DNA from: SZUA-309 sp965232595
GTDB taxonomy: Bacteria > Pseudomonadota > Gammaproteobacteria > Pseudomonadales > Azotimanducaceae
DNA: 64,000 nucleotides
Direction: 5' to 3'
NCBI GenBank assembly: GCA_965232595.1
Contig: OZ246983.1
Span: forward strand, 3,658,001-3,722,000
The position numbers and the translations under genes are program-made. Shown piece by piece: positions 33,210 through 41,842 of the stretch. A model generated the notes under the pieces. That model made no database searches. It was not told where the DNA came from and was given only the letters and a program-made list of their open reading frames with translations. The number at the start of each line of letters is the position of its first letter. The stretch's first letter is position 1.

Positions 33210-34691
33210 ATGACGGAACGGCCGACAGGCAGCGTGAGCTACAAAGAGCCGGCTGCTGGTTACTTTGAAAAGCGGGGGCTGAAACGTCACGCCGGTGTCT
33301 GGTCACTCTGGGCGCTCGGCGTCGGTGCGGTGATCTCCGGCCACTTCTCGGGCTGGAACATCGGCCTGGCGGTGGGTGGTTGGGGCGGCATGCTCATCGC
33401 CACGCTCGTCATCATGGTTATGTTTCTCGGCCTGGTGTTCTCCATCGCCGAGATGAGCCCGGCCCTGCCGCATACGGGCGGCGCCTACTCCTTTGCGCGT
33501 ACCGCCATGGGACCCTGGGGCGGCTTCCTGACCGGGCTATCAGAGAACGTGGAATACGTGCTCACCCCGGCGGTGATCGTCTTCTTCATTTCCACTTATT
33601 TAAGCCAGATATTCGGAACGCCGGTCGAGTTTCTGCCCGTCTACTGGGTGCTGGCCTACGGTCTGTTCGTTGGTCTCAACATCCGTGGGGTGGCCTTCTC
33701 GTTTCAGATCACCGTGTTCGTGACCGTGGCGGCGCTCACCGTTCTGGTGGTGTTCTGGATCTCCGCGCTGCCTAACTTTGACTTCAGCAGGGCCGCGCTG
33801 GACATCGGCGCGGATGGGTCGCACCTCCCGACAGGCGGCGGTCCGTTCCTGCCGTTTGGCTTTGCCGGAGCTCTGGCGGCGCTGCCGTTTGCGGTCTGGT
33901 TGTTTCTGGCCATCGAGCAGTTGCCGCTGGCGGCGGAGGAGTCTCTGATGCCGCAACGGGACATCCCACGCGGCATCCTGGCGGGCATCCTCACCCTGAT
34001 CGTCTCCGCCCTGCTGATCCTGTTTCTGAATCCGGGCATCGTCGGCGTTGGTTCGTATGCGCTCGGCCAGTCAGCGGAACCTCTGCTGGATGGCTTTCGG
34101 GCACTGTACGGCACCAGCGCTGCCAACTGGCTGGCGCTGATCGCGGTGGTGGGGCTGGTCGCTTCGTTCCATACGATCATCTTCGCGGAGGGCCGGCAGA
34201 TTTACTCGCTGTCCCGGGCCGGCTACTTCCCCACCGTGTTATCTCTCACCCACGGCGAGCGGAAGACCCCGCACGTGGCCATGGCCTGCGGGGCGCTGCT
34301 CGGCCTTGGGGTGATGTTTGCGGTCTGGGTTCTGGTCGGTTCGGAACGGGGAACCGCCGTGATTGGCGGCACGCTGCTGAACATGGCCGTGTTCGGTGCC
34401 ATGTTTTCCTACATCATGCAGGCGCTCAGCTTCATCCTGCTGCGCCGGCGCCATCCCGACATGGAGCGGCCGTACCGCAGCCCGCTCGGCGAAACCGGGG
34501 CGATGCTCACCATCCTGATCGCCATCGTGACGCTGGGTTTTCAGCTCAGCGATCCGGTCTACCGGGTGGGCGTGCTGGGGGTTGCGGTGTGGTTTCTGCT
34601 TGGCGTGGCCTACTTCTTCTTCGTCGGCCGGCACGCCCTGGTGCTTTCTCCGGAAGAGGAGTTCGCGCTTCAGCGAACCGGGTCGGAGTAG
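33210..34691 (+). CDS. APC-superfamily permease, ethanolamine permease-like
   Basis: A 493-residue inner-membrane transporter with about 12 helices. The sequence ALGVGAVISGHFSGWNIGLA near the N-terminus and TGGAYSFARTAMGPWGGF resemble the ethanolamine permease group of the amino acid-polyamine-organocation superfamily. It is the third gene of the run, suggesting import of an amine, amino acid or related substrate of this pathway, but the family is broad and cargo cannot be settled. Confidence 0.87.
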   Translation: MTERPTGSVSYKEPAAGYFEKRGLKRHAGVWSLWALGVGAVISGHFSGWNIGLAVGGWGGMLIATLVIMVMFLGLVFSIAEMSPALPHTGGAYSFARTAMGPWGGFLTGLSENVEYVLTPAVIVFFISTYLSQIFGTPVEFLPVYWVLAYGLFVGLNIRGVAFSFQITVFVTVAALTVLVVFWISALPNFDFSRAALDIGADGSHLPTGGGPFLPFGFAGALAALPFAVWLFLAIEQLPLAAEESLMPQRDIPRGILAGILTLIVSALLILFLNPGIVGVGSYALGQSAEPLLDGFRALYGTSAANWLALIAVVGLVASFHTIIFAEGRQIYSLSRAGYFPTVLSLTHGERKTPHVAMACGALLGLGVMFAVWVLVGSERGTAVIGGTLLNMAVFGAMFSYIMQALSFILLRRRHPDMERPYRSPLGETGAMLTILIAIVTLGFQLSDPVYRVGVLGVAVWFLLGVAYFFFVGRHALVLSPEEEFALQRTGSE

Positions 34692-34765
34692 GCTCCGAAC
34701 GCTCGCAGTAACAGGTTCCGGCGGCTCGCGTGCTAAGGTAGGCCCTTTGCGCCTGAGAAAAACTG

Positions 34766-35185
34766 ATGTCGGAAAGTGGCCCCCCGAGTGATTACTTCGC
34801 AGATTTTGCGGACGCCCCCTTTCACAAATATCTCGGCATCACCATCGAGGAGTATCGGCCCGATTTCGCTCGCCTCCGTCTGAAGATCAACGAAGATACG
34901 CCGACCGGCATTGGCGGCAGCGTCAACGGTGGGGTGATCGCAACGCTGATCGACATCGCGGTGATCCCTGCGGTCTTTGCCGGGATCAGAGAAGGCACCA
35001 TGCCGGCGGGCACAGCCGATCTGCAGGTGACCTACCTCAGGCAATCCCACGGCAAGTGGATCGATGCGGAGGCGACCGTGATCAAGCGGGGCCGGCAGCT
35101 CTGCACCATCGAAGTCAGCGTGATCAACGACGAAGGCGTGCTGAGCGCCCGCGGTAGGGTGCTGTACGCGCTGCGCAGCGCCTGA
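34766..35185 (+). CDS. PaaI-type hotdog thioesterase
   Basis: A 139-residue hotdog-fold protein. The characteristic segment reads GSVNGGVIATLIDIAV, with Asn where most PaaI-type members have His before GG, and Asp at the acid position. The second half (TADLQVTYLRQSHGKWIDAEA) is typical. It should hydrolyse an acyl-CoA thioester; the Asn substitution may alter the activity. It lies in the same run between the permease and the flavin reductase. Confidence 0.82.
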   Translation: MSESGPPSDYFADFADAPFHKYLGITIEEYRPDFARLRLKINEDTPTGIGGSVNGGVIATLIDIAVIPAVFAGIREGTMPAGTADLQVTYLRQSHGKWIDAEATVIKRGRQLCTIEVSVINDEGVLSARGRVLYALRSA

Positions 35186-35218
35186 CATCCGAAGAATTCT
35201 GAACCTGGAGCCTCCCCG

Positions 35219-36298
35219 ATGACCGACCTTTTCGAGCCGCTCAGCTTTGCCCGCGGCCCGGCGATGAAAAATCGCTTCATGCTTGCCCCTCTGACCAACT
35301 CCCAGAGCCATCCAGACGGTGTGCTCTCCGATGTGGAGGCCCATTGGCTGACCATGCGGGCGGAGGGCGAGTTCGGGCTGACCATGACCTGTGCAGCACA
35401 CGTGCAGGCGGTGGGTCAGGGCTTTCCCGGCCAGCTCGGTGTGTTTGGTGCCGAGCATCTGCCCGGTCTCTCGGGCCTCGCGGGATCGATCCGCGCCAAC
35501 GGCTCGCTCTCTGCCGTGCAGCTGCACCACGCCGGCATGCGCTCGCCTCGGGAGTTGATCGGCGAGGATCCGGTTTGCCCGTCCGTGAACGAAGAGTTCG
35601 GCGCCCGGGCGCTCAGCACCGAAGAGGTGGCGAAGCTAATCGAAGACTTCATCGCCGCAGCGGAACGGGCAGAACGGGCAGGATTCGACGGTGTAGAGCT
35701 GCACGGTGCGCACGGCTACATCCTTTGCCAGTTTCTGTCGGCCGAGATCAACCGCCGCGATGATGAGTACGGCGGCAGCCTGGCGAACCGGGCCCGGCCG
35801 CTGACGGACATCATCAGCGGCATTCGCGCCCGCTGCGGGGCGAACTTCCAGCTCGGCGTGCGTCTGTCTCCGGAGCGGTTCGGAGTCGATACCCTGGAGA
35901 TCCGTGACCTGGCGCAATCGCTCATGCGCTCCGGCGATGTGGACTACATCGACATGTCGCTCTGGGACGTAGCGAAGGAACCCGTGGCGGAAGACCTGAA
36001 GGGCCAGAGCCTGATGTCTTACTTCACCGCGCTCGACCGTGGCGACTGCCGGCTTGGCGTTGCCGGCAAGGTTTACTCCGCGGAAACGGCACGCTGGTGC
36101 CTGGAGGAAGGCTGCGACTTCATTCTGGCCGGCAGGGCAGCCATCCTGCATCATGACTTTCCGCGGCTGGTGGCCGAGGATCCGGAGTTTGTGGTGGCCT
36201 CACTGCCGGTCACCGAGGCGCATCTGCGCGCCGAGGGGCTGGGCGAGGCGTTCATCGGCTACATGAAAGGCTGGAAAGGTTTCGTCGCCGAAGACTAA
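35219..36298 (+). CDS. NADH:flavin oxidoreductase / Old Yellow Enzyme family protein
   Basis: A 359-residue FMN TIM-barrel. It has the N-terminal KNRFMLAPLTNSQSH, a central GAHGYILCQFLSAEINRRDD followed by EYGGSLANRARP, and LGVRLSPERF. Family members reduce alpha,beta-unsaturated carbonyls or dienoyl-CoA. It starts 33 bp after the thioesterase and ends 14 bp before the enoyl-CoA hydratase gene, so it likely handles an unsaturated intermediate of the same pathway. Confidence 0.9.
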   Translation: MTDLFEPLSFARGPAMKNRFMLAPLTNSQSHPDGVLSDVEAHWLTMRAEGEFGLTMTCAAHVQAVGQGFPGQLGVFGAEHLPGLSGLAGSIRANGSLSAVQLHHAGMRSPRELIGEDPVCPSVNEEFGARALSTEEVAKLIEDFIAAAERAERAGFDGVELHGAHGYILCQFLSAEINRRDDEYGGSLANRARPLTDIISGIRARCGANFQLGVRLSPERFGVDTLEIRDLAQSLMRSGDVDYIDMSLWDVAKEPVAEDLKGQSLMSYFTALDRGDCRLGVAGKVYSAETARWCLEEGCDFILAGRAAILHHDFPRLVAEDPEFVVASLPVTEAHLRAEGLGEAFIGYMKGWKGFVAED

Positions 36299-36312
36299 GA
36301 GGGGGAGCACTC

Positions 36313-37104
36313 ATGGGTGAAGTTACGGAATTCAAGGTCGAAGATCAGGCGGCGGTGATCACGCTGAACCGCCCGGACCGGCTGAACGCGTTGTCGCCGG
36401 ACCTGCGTGACGAGCTGACCGAGGCGTTGGCACAAGTTCAGGAAGACGACGGCATCCGCGTCGCCATCCTCACAGGTGCCGGCCGAGGGTTCTGTTCCGG
36501 CGCCGATCTGTCCGGATTCAGCAGCGCAGACACAGCGCCGAGCCAGAACGATCTGCTTGATGAGTTCGGCTGGGTGGGGCGTCAGGCCATGAGCGTTTAC
36601 CGCCTGAACAAGCCGGTGATCGGTGCCATCAACGGCGTGGCGGCCGGTGCGGGGATGAGCCTGGCATTGTCCTGCGACCTGCGGATCGGCTCGGAAAACA
36701 GCCGCTTCAAGTCCGTCTTCATCGAGCGGAACCTGTCACCGGACTCCGGTTTGAGCTTTTTCCTGCCGAGAGTAGTGGGGCAATCCCGGGCCGCGGACAT
36801 CATCTACACGAGCCGGGCGGTAGATGCGGACGAAGCCTATCGGATCGGTCTGCTCGACAGGCTGGTTGAGCACGACAAGCTGCTCGACACCGCGCTGGAG
36901 GTGGCCGCGCAGATGGCCCAGTGGCCGCCGCTGGCGTTGCGCTCATCGAAGCGGGTGCTGCAGCACAACCTCGAGGTGCCGCTGGAAGATGCGCTCCGCT
37001 ACGAGATGTCGGGATTGTCGTACGCCGGCAAGGCGAAGAATGATGCGAAAGAATCCCTGGCGGCGTTCAGAGAGAAGCGGAAACCGACCTACACCGGCAG
37101 CTGA
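36313..37104 (+). CDS. enoyl-CoA hydratase/isomerase (PaaG-like crotonase)
   Basis: A 263-residue crotonase-fold protein. The oxyanion-hole motif is GRGFCSGADLSGF, and the second active-site region reads RNLSPDSGLSFFLPRVVG; the PDSG acid is like PaaG-type isomerases, while the second catalytic Glu of classical hydratases is not obvious. The strong GGGGGAG leader precedes the ATG at 36313. It is the last gene of the CoA-transferase operon and converges with the HDOD gene. Confidence 0.9.
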   Translation: MGEVTEFKVEDQAAVITLNRPDRLNALSPDLRDELTEALAQVQEDDGIRVAILTGAGRGFCSGADLSGFSSADTAPSQNDLLDEFGWVGRQAMSVYRLNKPVIGAINGVAAGAGMSLALSCDLRIGSENSRFKSVFIERNLSPDSGLSFFLPRVVGQSRAADIIYTSRAVDADEAYRIGLLDRLVEHDKLLDTALEVAAQMAQWPPLALRSSKRVLQHNLEVPLEDALRYEMSGLSYAGKAKNDAKESLAAFREKRKPTYTGS

Positions 37105-37117
37105 GGTCAGCGAGCCG

Positions 37118-37954
37118 TCAGACCAGCATTACCTTGGCGGTGGCTACGTCCTCGTGGTACTCCTCGAGCTCCGCGTCCTCGAACTCGGGATCCAGGCCAA
37201 CGTTGTGAAACGCGGGCACCTCTGCCCAGTTCACGGCGCCGTGCGGATGATCTGAACCGAACCGGGTCTGCAGGTAGGAGACCATGACCAGGTCCACGAA
37301 GTCGGCCTCGGCGACGTGCCGGTCAAAGTCCAGGTAATGACCGGGCACCATGATCAGCTCGTCGGAAAACTCCCAGTGCTGAAGGATCTTCATGCCGATC
37401 CGGCCGTGCAGGCTTTCGATGATCTGATCCAGGGCGAAGCTGTCGCGGATCAGCGACGGGTTGTCCTCAGCAAACGTCAGGATCGGCAGCACGCCGATGG
37501 TGTGGATCAACCCTGCCAGGGTCGCCTGATCCGGACGCAGGCTGGTGAAGCTCTTCGCCAGCACGCCGCTGATTGCTGCCACCTCGCAAGCATGGGTCCA
37601 GACGGCGCGCAGCTTGCGGTCGACCATCTCCGACGTTGCCTGGAACATGTTCTCGATGGCGAGCCCCGCGGCCAGGTTGGCGGCGTACTCGACGCCGATG
37701 CGGCCGATGGCCTGCTGCAGATCGTCGATCTCGCGAATGGCGCGAAACATGGGTGAGTTGGCGATGCGGACGAAGCGGGTCGCCAGGGCCGGATCTTCAG
37801 ACACCACGCCCGCCAGTTCTTTCGGGGAGATGTCCGGTTTGGTCGCGGTATCGCGAATTTTCAGCGCCACCTCGGGGAGGGTCGGGAGGTCCAGTTGATC
37901 CCTCGCCAGGGCGTCATCCAGCTCCTGCTGAATGAGATCCACGGTGTTCGACAT
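37118..37954 (-). CDS. HDOD-domain signalling protein
   Basis: A 278-residue protein. Residues about 20-210 form an HDOD domain (LPTLPEVALKIRDTATKPDIS, NSPMFRAIREIDDLQQAIGRIG, LAGLIHTIGVLPIL), a degenerate HD fold that lacks the catalytic pair, and it has no fused GGDEF or EAL. HDOD proteins are regulatory in c-di-GMP and stress pathways in gammaproteobacteria. The promoter would lie in the 191-bp gap to the amidase gene. Confidence 0.85.
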   Translation of the reverse strand: MSNTVDLIQQELDDALARDQLDLPTLPEVALKIRDTATKPDISPKELAGVVSEDPALATRFVRIANSPMFRAIREIDDLQQAIGRIGVEYAANLAAGLAIENMFQATSEMVDRKLRAVWTHACEVAAISGVLAKSFTSLRPDQATLAGLIHTIGVLPILTFAEDNPSLIRDSFALDQIIESLHGRIGMKILQHWEFSDELIMVPGHYLDFDRHVAEADFVDLVMVSYLQTRFGSDHPHGAVNWAEVPAFHNVGLDPEFEDAELEEYHEDVATAKVMLV

Positions 37955-38145
37955 TGCCAGTCTCGTCCAATGAGGAAGGTGCGCCAGTATAAGAAGCCGG
38001 GGCCGTGTTCCGGGGAGTACTGAGTCTCAAAACCCGCGTCCTGTGGGCGTTTCCGGAGAGCGGCGAGGTTTTTTCGGGGCGGGGAATATCGGCCGCGGCG
38101 GAGATTTCTTTAGCGGCTGACCGGGCGATTTGAGAACTGTGCACG

Positions 38146-39600
38146 TCAGGGCGAGTCGTATCCGGGCGGCGGCTGGAAGCCACCGATCTCCTCGCCGACC
38201 TGGCGTGCAAACTCGATGCAACGATAATCCCGGTACGGGGCGCTGACCGCCTGCACGCCGATCGGCAGGCCGTCCCGGGATGGCCCGGTCGGGAACACGG
38301 TGCTCGGCAGGTAGCTGTTGACGATCATCCCGGCCCAGAACAGCTGCTGGAAATAGGGCTGCTCCTCGTTGTCCACGGTCAGCGTGCGGCCGATCATCGG
38401 GCTCTGGTCGTGGGGAAACGCCGGTGTGGCCATCTGCGGGCAGAGCAGGATGTCCCAGTCCTCGAAGAAGGCGCTCCAGGCGAGCCTGAGCTTTTCCCGC
38501 TGGGTGTTGGATCTGATCCACTCCCGATGCGGGATGACGCTGGCCCGGGTCTGCACCGCGCCGAAGGAGTTGTCGTCGGGCGCCAGGGCCGCCGCTGCGG
38601 CTTCAGCTTCGGCAACCTGCTCGTCGGTCATGGCGGCCGTCATGACCGAGGTCAGCAGCGTCTGGTAATTCTTGTGCGCTTCGATCACGTCAAAATCGGG
38701 GCGCGCCGTGTCGGAGACTCTGGCGCCGAGCCTGCTCAGGGTGTCGGCAACCATAGCAACACGATCGGCAACTTCCGAAGCGACCGGCGCTGCCTCGTCG
38801 GTCTGCCAGACGGCCACCCGGAGGTCCTTCAGCGACTCGAAGTCGGCGGCGGGCAGGTTCAGTTGCCAGCCCAGAGATTCCCGCTCATCCGGTCCCGCCA
38901 TGATCGCCAGCGCCACGCGCAGATCGTCCGCCCCGCGGGCGAGCGGGCCGCAGACCGCCAGATCCGCCTCGGGGATGTTGGAAACCAGCTCGTGTCCCGA
39001 CATGGGGATGACCCCGTAGGTGGGCTTGTGCCCGTAGACGCCGCAGAAGTGCGCCGGGTTACGGATCGAGCCGCCGATGTCCGAGCCGGCTTCCAGCCCA
39101 CAGAACCCGGCTGCCAGGGAGGCGGCGCTGCCGCCGGACGAGCCGCCGGGCGTTCTCTCCACGTCCCAGGGGTTGCCCGTGGTGCCGTAGATCGGGTTGT
39201 AGCTCTGGAAGTCGGCCAGATCGGTGGGAACGTTGGTCTTGCCGAGAAAATGGGCGCCGGCAGCACGGAAGCGCTTCACCGCCAGACCGTCTTCGCTGGC
39301 CACGTTGTTCCTGAACGCTTCGATGCCCCAGGTGGCCGGGGTGTCGGCGATGACGTAGGACTCCTTGATGGTCATCGGCACGCCGTGCAGGGGACCCAGG
39401 GATTCGCCCTTCGCCTGCGCCGCGTCCGCCGCCTGTGCCCGCTCGCGGGCATCATCAAAGGTGCGCACCACCACGGCGTTGACCTTGTCGTCGTAGCGCT
39501 CGATGCGCTCGATGTAGAGCTCGGTGAGTTCGGCCGAAGAGAATTCTCCGGCGCGAATGCCGGCGGCCAGCTCCAGTGCTGTTTTGAAAGCGATGCTCAT
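38146..39600 (-). CDS. amidase signature family enzyme
   Basis: A 484-residue amidase. The three catalytic residues are where expected: Lys79 (MTIKES), cis-Ser154 (GGSSGGS) and nucleophile Ser178 (GSDIGGSIR), with family spacings. No signal peptide is seen, so it is cytoplasmic. It hydrolyses a carboxamide, ester or similar; the substrate is not apparent. It is divergent from an outer-membrane protein gene across 110 bp. Confidence 0.9.
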   Translation of the reverse strand: MSIAFKTALELAAGIRAGEFSSAELTELYIERIERYDDKVNAVVVRTFDDARERAQAADAAQAKGESLGPLHGVPMTIKESYVIADTPATWGIEAFRNNVASEDGLAVKRFRAAGAHFLGKTNVPTDLADFQSYNPIYGTTGNPWDVERTPGGSSGGSAASLAAGFCGLEAGSDIGGSIRNPAHFCGVYGHKPTYGVIPMSGHELVSNIPEADLAVCGPLARGADDLRVALAIMAGPDERESLGWQLNLPAADFESLKDLRVAVWQTDEAAPVASEVADRVAMVADTLSRLGARVSDTARPDFDVIEAHKNYQTLLTSVMTAAMTDEQVAEAEAAAAALAPDDNSFGAVQTRASVIPHREWIRSNTQREKLRLAWSAFFEDWDILLCPQMATPAFPHDQSPMIGRTLTVDNEEQPYFQQLFWAGMIVNSYLPSTVFPTGPSRDGLPIGVQAVSAPYRDYRCIEFARQVGEEIGGFQPPPGYDSP

Positions 39601-39710
39601 CTGTTTCCCCCGATGCAGATAGATGCGGACACTCCGTAGTTCTGAGGTGTCCCGGCAGCCCGTGCAGGTGCCATAATGTGTAAACCAGTCCCTTGGAACT
39701 ACTTTAGCCC

Positions 39711-40538
39711 ATGAACCTCACGCTACGCACACTGACAAGCCTGGTCCTGGTCCTGCTGGTGCAGGCGGCTCACGCGGACAAGCCCCGTTTTGGCGACACG
39801 TTGACCGTCTCGGTAGGCGGGATGAATCATCGAGGCAAGGCGACCCTCGCGGTGACTCGACCGGATGCTCCGGTGGACAAGCTCACCTTTCAGGATCTGG
39901 GTCTTTCCGACGAGACTGAGGTGTTCTGGGGAGACTTCAGCTGGCAGTTCGCCGAGCGTTGGAAATTTCGGCTCAACTACTCGAGCTTCGATGCCAAGGG
40001 TCAGCAGATTCAGAGTACCGGCGGTAACTGGGACGGCCTCGAATGGGCCGTTGGAGCCCGCCTGAGCACTGATTTCGAGATGGAGCTCTACATTGCCGAT
40101 CTGACCTGGGACTTCCTGAAAACGGAGAAGGGTCACCTCGGTGTTGGGCTCGGGCTGCATGCTGTCGATCTGGATCTGGCGCTTGTTCTGGAGGTTGGCG
40201 GTAGCGTCGGCGACGAAGAAGGTTACGTGCCGGTGGACGGTGATGCGAACAGCCTGGTGGCGCCGTTGCCGAACCTGTCGCTCTCTGGGGGCTACCTGAT
40301 CGGAGAAAAAGTCTATCTGCACGGCAGCCTGGGATATTTCTCGCTGGAGTACGACAAGTACGACGGCACGCTGTTCTCCGCCAGAGGCGCGGTCGAGTGG
40401 CGGCCATGGAAAAACGTGGGGTTGGGTGCTGCCTATCAGTACGTGGAGCTCGATCTGGAAGTCGACCAGAACAGCAAGCAGGAGTTCTACGACTTCGAGT
40501 TCTACGGGCCGGTGCTGTTCCTGTCAGTCGGTTTCTGA
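39711..40538 (+). CDS. outer-membrane beta-barrel protein
   Basis: A 275-residue protein with a Sec signal (LTSLVLVLLVQAAHA, cleavage near residue 23) and alternating polar-hydrophobic strands, ending in a C-terminal Phe (LFLSVGF), as in outer-membrane barrels. Strands DTLTVSVGGMN, FEMELYIADLTWDF and VYLHGSLGYFSLEY are seen. Short asp-rich loops lie between. I do not recognise its family. It converges with an AraC regulator and stands at the head of the sulfatase area. Confidence 0.75.
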   Translation: MNLTLRTLTSLVLVLLVQAAHADKPRFGDTLTVSVGGMNHRGKATLAVTRPDAPVDKLTFQDLGLSDETEVFWGDFSWQFAERWKFRLNYSSFDAKGQQIQSTGGNWDGLEWAVGARLSTDFEMELYIADLTWDFLKTEKGHLGVGLGLHAVDLDLALVLEVGGSVGDEEGYVPVDGDANSLVAPLPNLSLSGGYLIGEKVYLHGSLGYFSLEYDKYDGTLFSARGAVEWRPWKNVGLGAAYQYVELDLEVDQNSKQEFYDFEFYGPVLFLSVGF

Positions 40539-40542
40539 GCCT

Positions 40543-41505
40543 TCAGCCGCGTGCGCTCTGCGCCGTCTGCGACGGCAGCTCTCCGTACATTGCCCGGTAG
40601 TTGGCGGCAAACTGGCTGAGGTGCCAGAAGCCCCAGTGGGCGGCCAGGTCGCCGATGCTGCGTCGCTCTCCCGCATCGGTCAGCGCCCGGTGTACGCCCG
40701 CCAGCCGAACCCGATTCAGGTACTGCTTTGGGGTGATGCCGAAGGTTTCCCGGAATGAGCGCTCCAGCGTGCGCTGGCTGCAGGCGCCGGCCTCACAGAG
40801 ATCCTCGATCTGACACTGCCGCATGGCTTCTGCCGTCAGAGAGCCGACCGTACGGCGGATCACCTCGCGGCGTCGACCCGGCGTCACTCGAGTAGTGCTC
40901 GGCACCGCGCCGGCCCACAGGTGGCTGATCATCCCCGGCAGCTGCGCTTCGAAGTTGTTGAACAGGGCGGCCCGGGTAGGCTCCTCGAGCCCACCCTCGC
41001 TGGCGAGCTCCATGGCAGACGATAGCCCGAGACGAATGCTGGCGAGGGCGCCGCTATCGATCTGGCGAGTCTCGGGCAGGAAAGCAGCGTCTTCGTCTGG
41101 CTGCAGCCGCTGGCCGCTGGCGTCCAGCACGTCGGCATCCAGCGAGACGGTGTAGGCGCTGAATCCGGGCTCCGAGACCGATTCCAGGCCGTCGGCGAAG
41201 CAGGTGATGGTCTCCGACGTGACCGGTGTGCCGCCGATCTTCAGGTCCTCCTGCGGTGCGCTTGGGATGCCGAACGTCACCCGTCCGGCGGGCGGATCGC
41301 CGCGCTGGTGCACTCGGTTGGGAAAGCGGACCCGGAGCAGGGTCACGGTCCGGGCGTTGCAGGCGCTGAAGGGCACCGGTTTGGCGTGCAGATCCAGCTG
41401 CCGGATCTCCGTGCACCAGCCGGTGTCGCGAACCACGCTGTTGAACGCCTCGACGGAAGGCAGCTCTCCAGAGAGGTAGATGGGCGAGCGGTCGGGAATC
41501 TGCAT
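40543..41505 (-). CDS. AraC-family transcriptional regulator (sulfatase module 1)
   Basis: A 320-residue AraC/XylS-type protein. The C-terminal DNA-binding domain (about residues 215-310) has CEAGACSQRTLERSFRETFG, TPKQYLNRVRLAGVHRAL and SIGDLAAHWGFWHLSQFAAN. Residues 1-200 form a sensor part that I do not recognise. It resembles the AraC regulator of module 2 (44410-45378) most clearly at the C-terminus (both have GELPS). It is divergent from the RHH-sulfatase genes across 91 bp, so it could control them. Confidence 0.88.
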   Translation of the reverse strand: MQIPDRSPIYLSGELPSVEAFNSVVRDTGWCTEIRQLDLHAKPVPFSACNARTVTLLRVRFPNRVHQRGDPPAGRVTFGIPSAPQEDLKIGGTPVTSETITCFADGLESVSEPGFSAYTVSLDADVLDASGQRLQPDEDAAFLPETRQIDSGALASIRLGLSSAMELASEGGLEEPTRAALFNNFEAQLPGMISHLWAGAVPSTTRVTPGRRREVIRRTVGSLTAEAMRQCQIEDLCEAGACSQRTLERSFRETFGITPKQYLNRVRLAGVHRALTDAGERRSIGDLAAHWGFWHLSQFAANYRAMYGELPSQTAQSARG

Positions 41506-41596
41506 GCGTCGGGTGTCGAAAATCTGCTAACGCCGTGCGGCGGACCATAGAACCATTGGCTCCGGTTATCAATTACCTGCACTGAAAAATACACGC

Positions 41597-41842
41597 GTGA
41601 CTCATCTGCCTGGCGAAGACAGCCAAGAAGACCGCCCGATTGGGCCGACCCGGGGCCGGGGACGGCCTCCCGTGCCTGCTGATCAGGCCCGCAGCCAGCG
41701 GGTGGTGACCTTCGTCACCACGGCAGAGATGGAGGCGCTGCGCGCCTTGGCGGGTCGGTCCGGAGAGACCCTGTCACGTACCGTGTACGGACTTTTGCAG
41801 CGTGGTTTAGACAATGAGCAAGGAGCGACAGGAGAACATTGA
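41597..41842 (+). CDS. ribbon-helix-helix-like small protein (sulfatase module 1)
   Basis: An 81-residue protein from a GTG start. Its core is RVVTFVT (a strand), then AEMEALRALAGRSGETLSRT and VYGLLQRGL, the pattern of the RHH fold. The N-terminal part has RGRGRPP, an AT-hook-like run. Its stop codon (41840-41842) overlaps the start of the sulfatase gene (41842), so they are coupled. Its paralogue is at 45416-45643 and sits in the same place relative to a second sulfatase. Confidence 0.72.
   Translation: MTHLPGEDSQEDRPIGPTRGRGRPPVPADQARSQRVVTFVTTAEMEALRALAGRSGETLSRTVYGLLQRGLDNEQGATGEH
41697..41719. repeat. 23-base identity shared by two RHH genes (copy 1)
   Basis: Bases 41697-41719 are identical to 45495-45517. 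They code for the RVVTFVT strand of both small RHH-like proteins. The last 16 bases include GGTGAC and GTCACC as a perfect inverted repeat around CTTC (41704-41719). It may simply reflect conserved protein and codons, or a shared binding site in the genes. Confidence 0.45.

Noticed and set aside
37955..38145. Possible small RNA or terminator in the 191-bp gap between HDOD and amidase genes
   Set aside because: It has G+C-rich short inverted words and some T or A runs, but no stem followed by a U run in either direction that I could trust.
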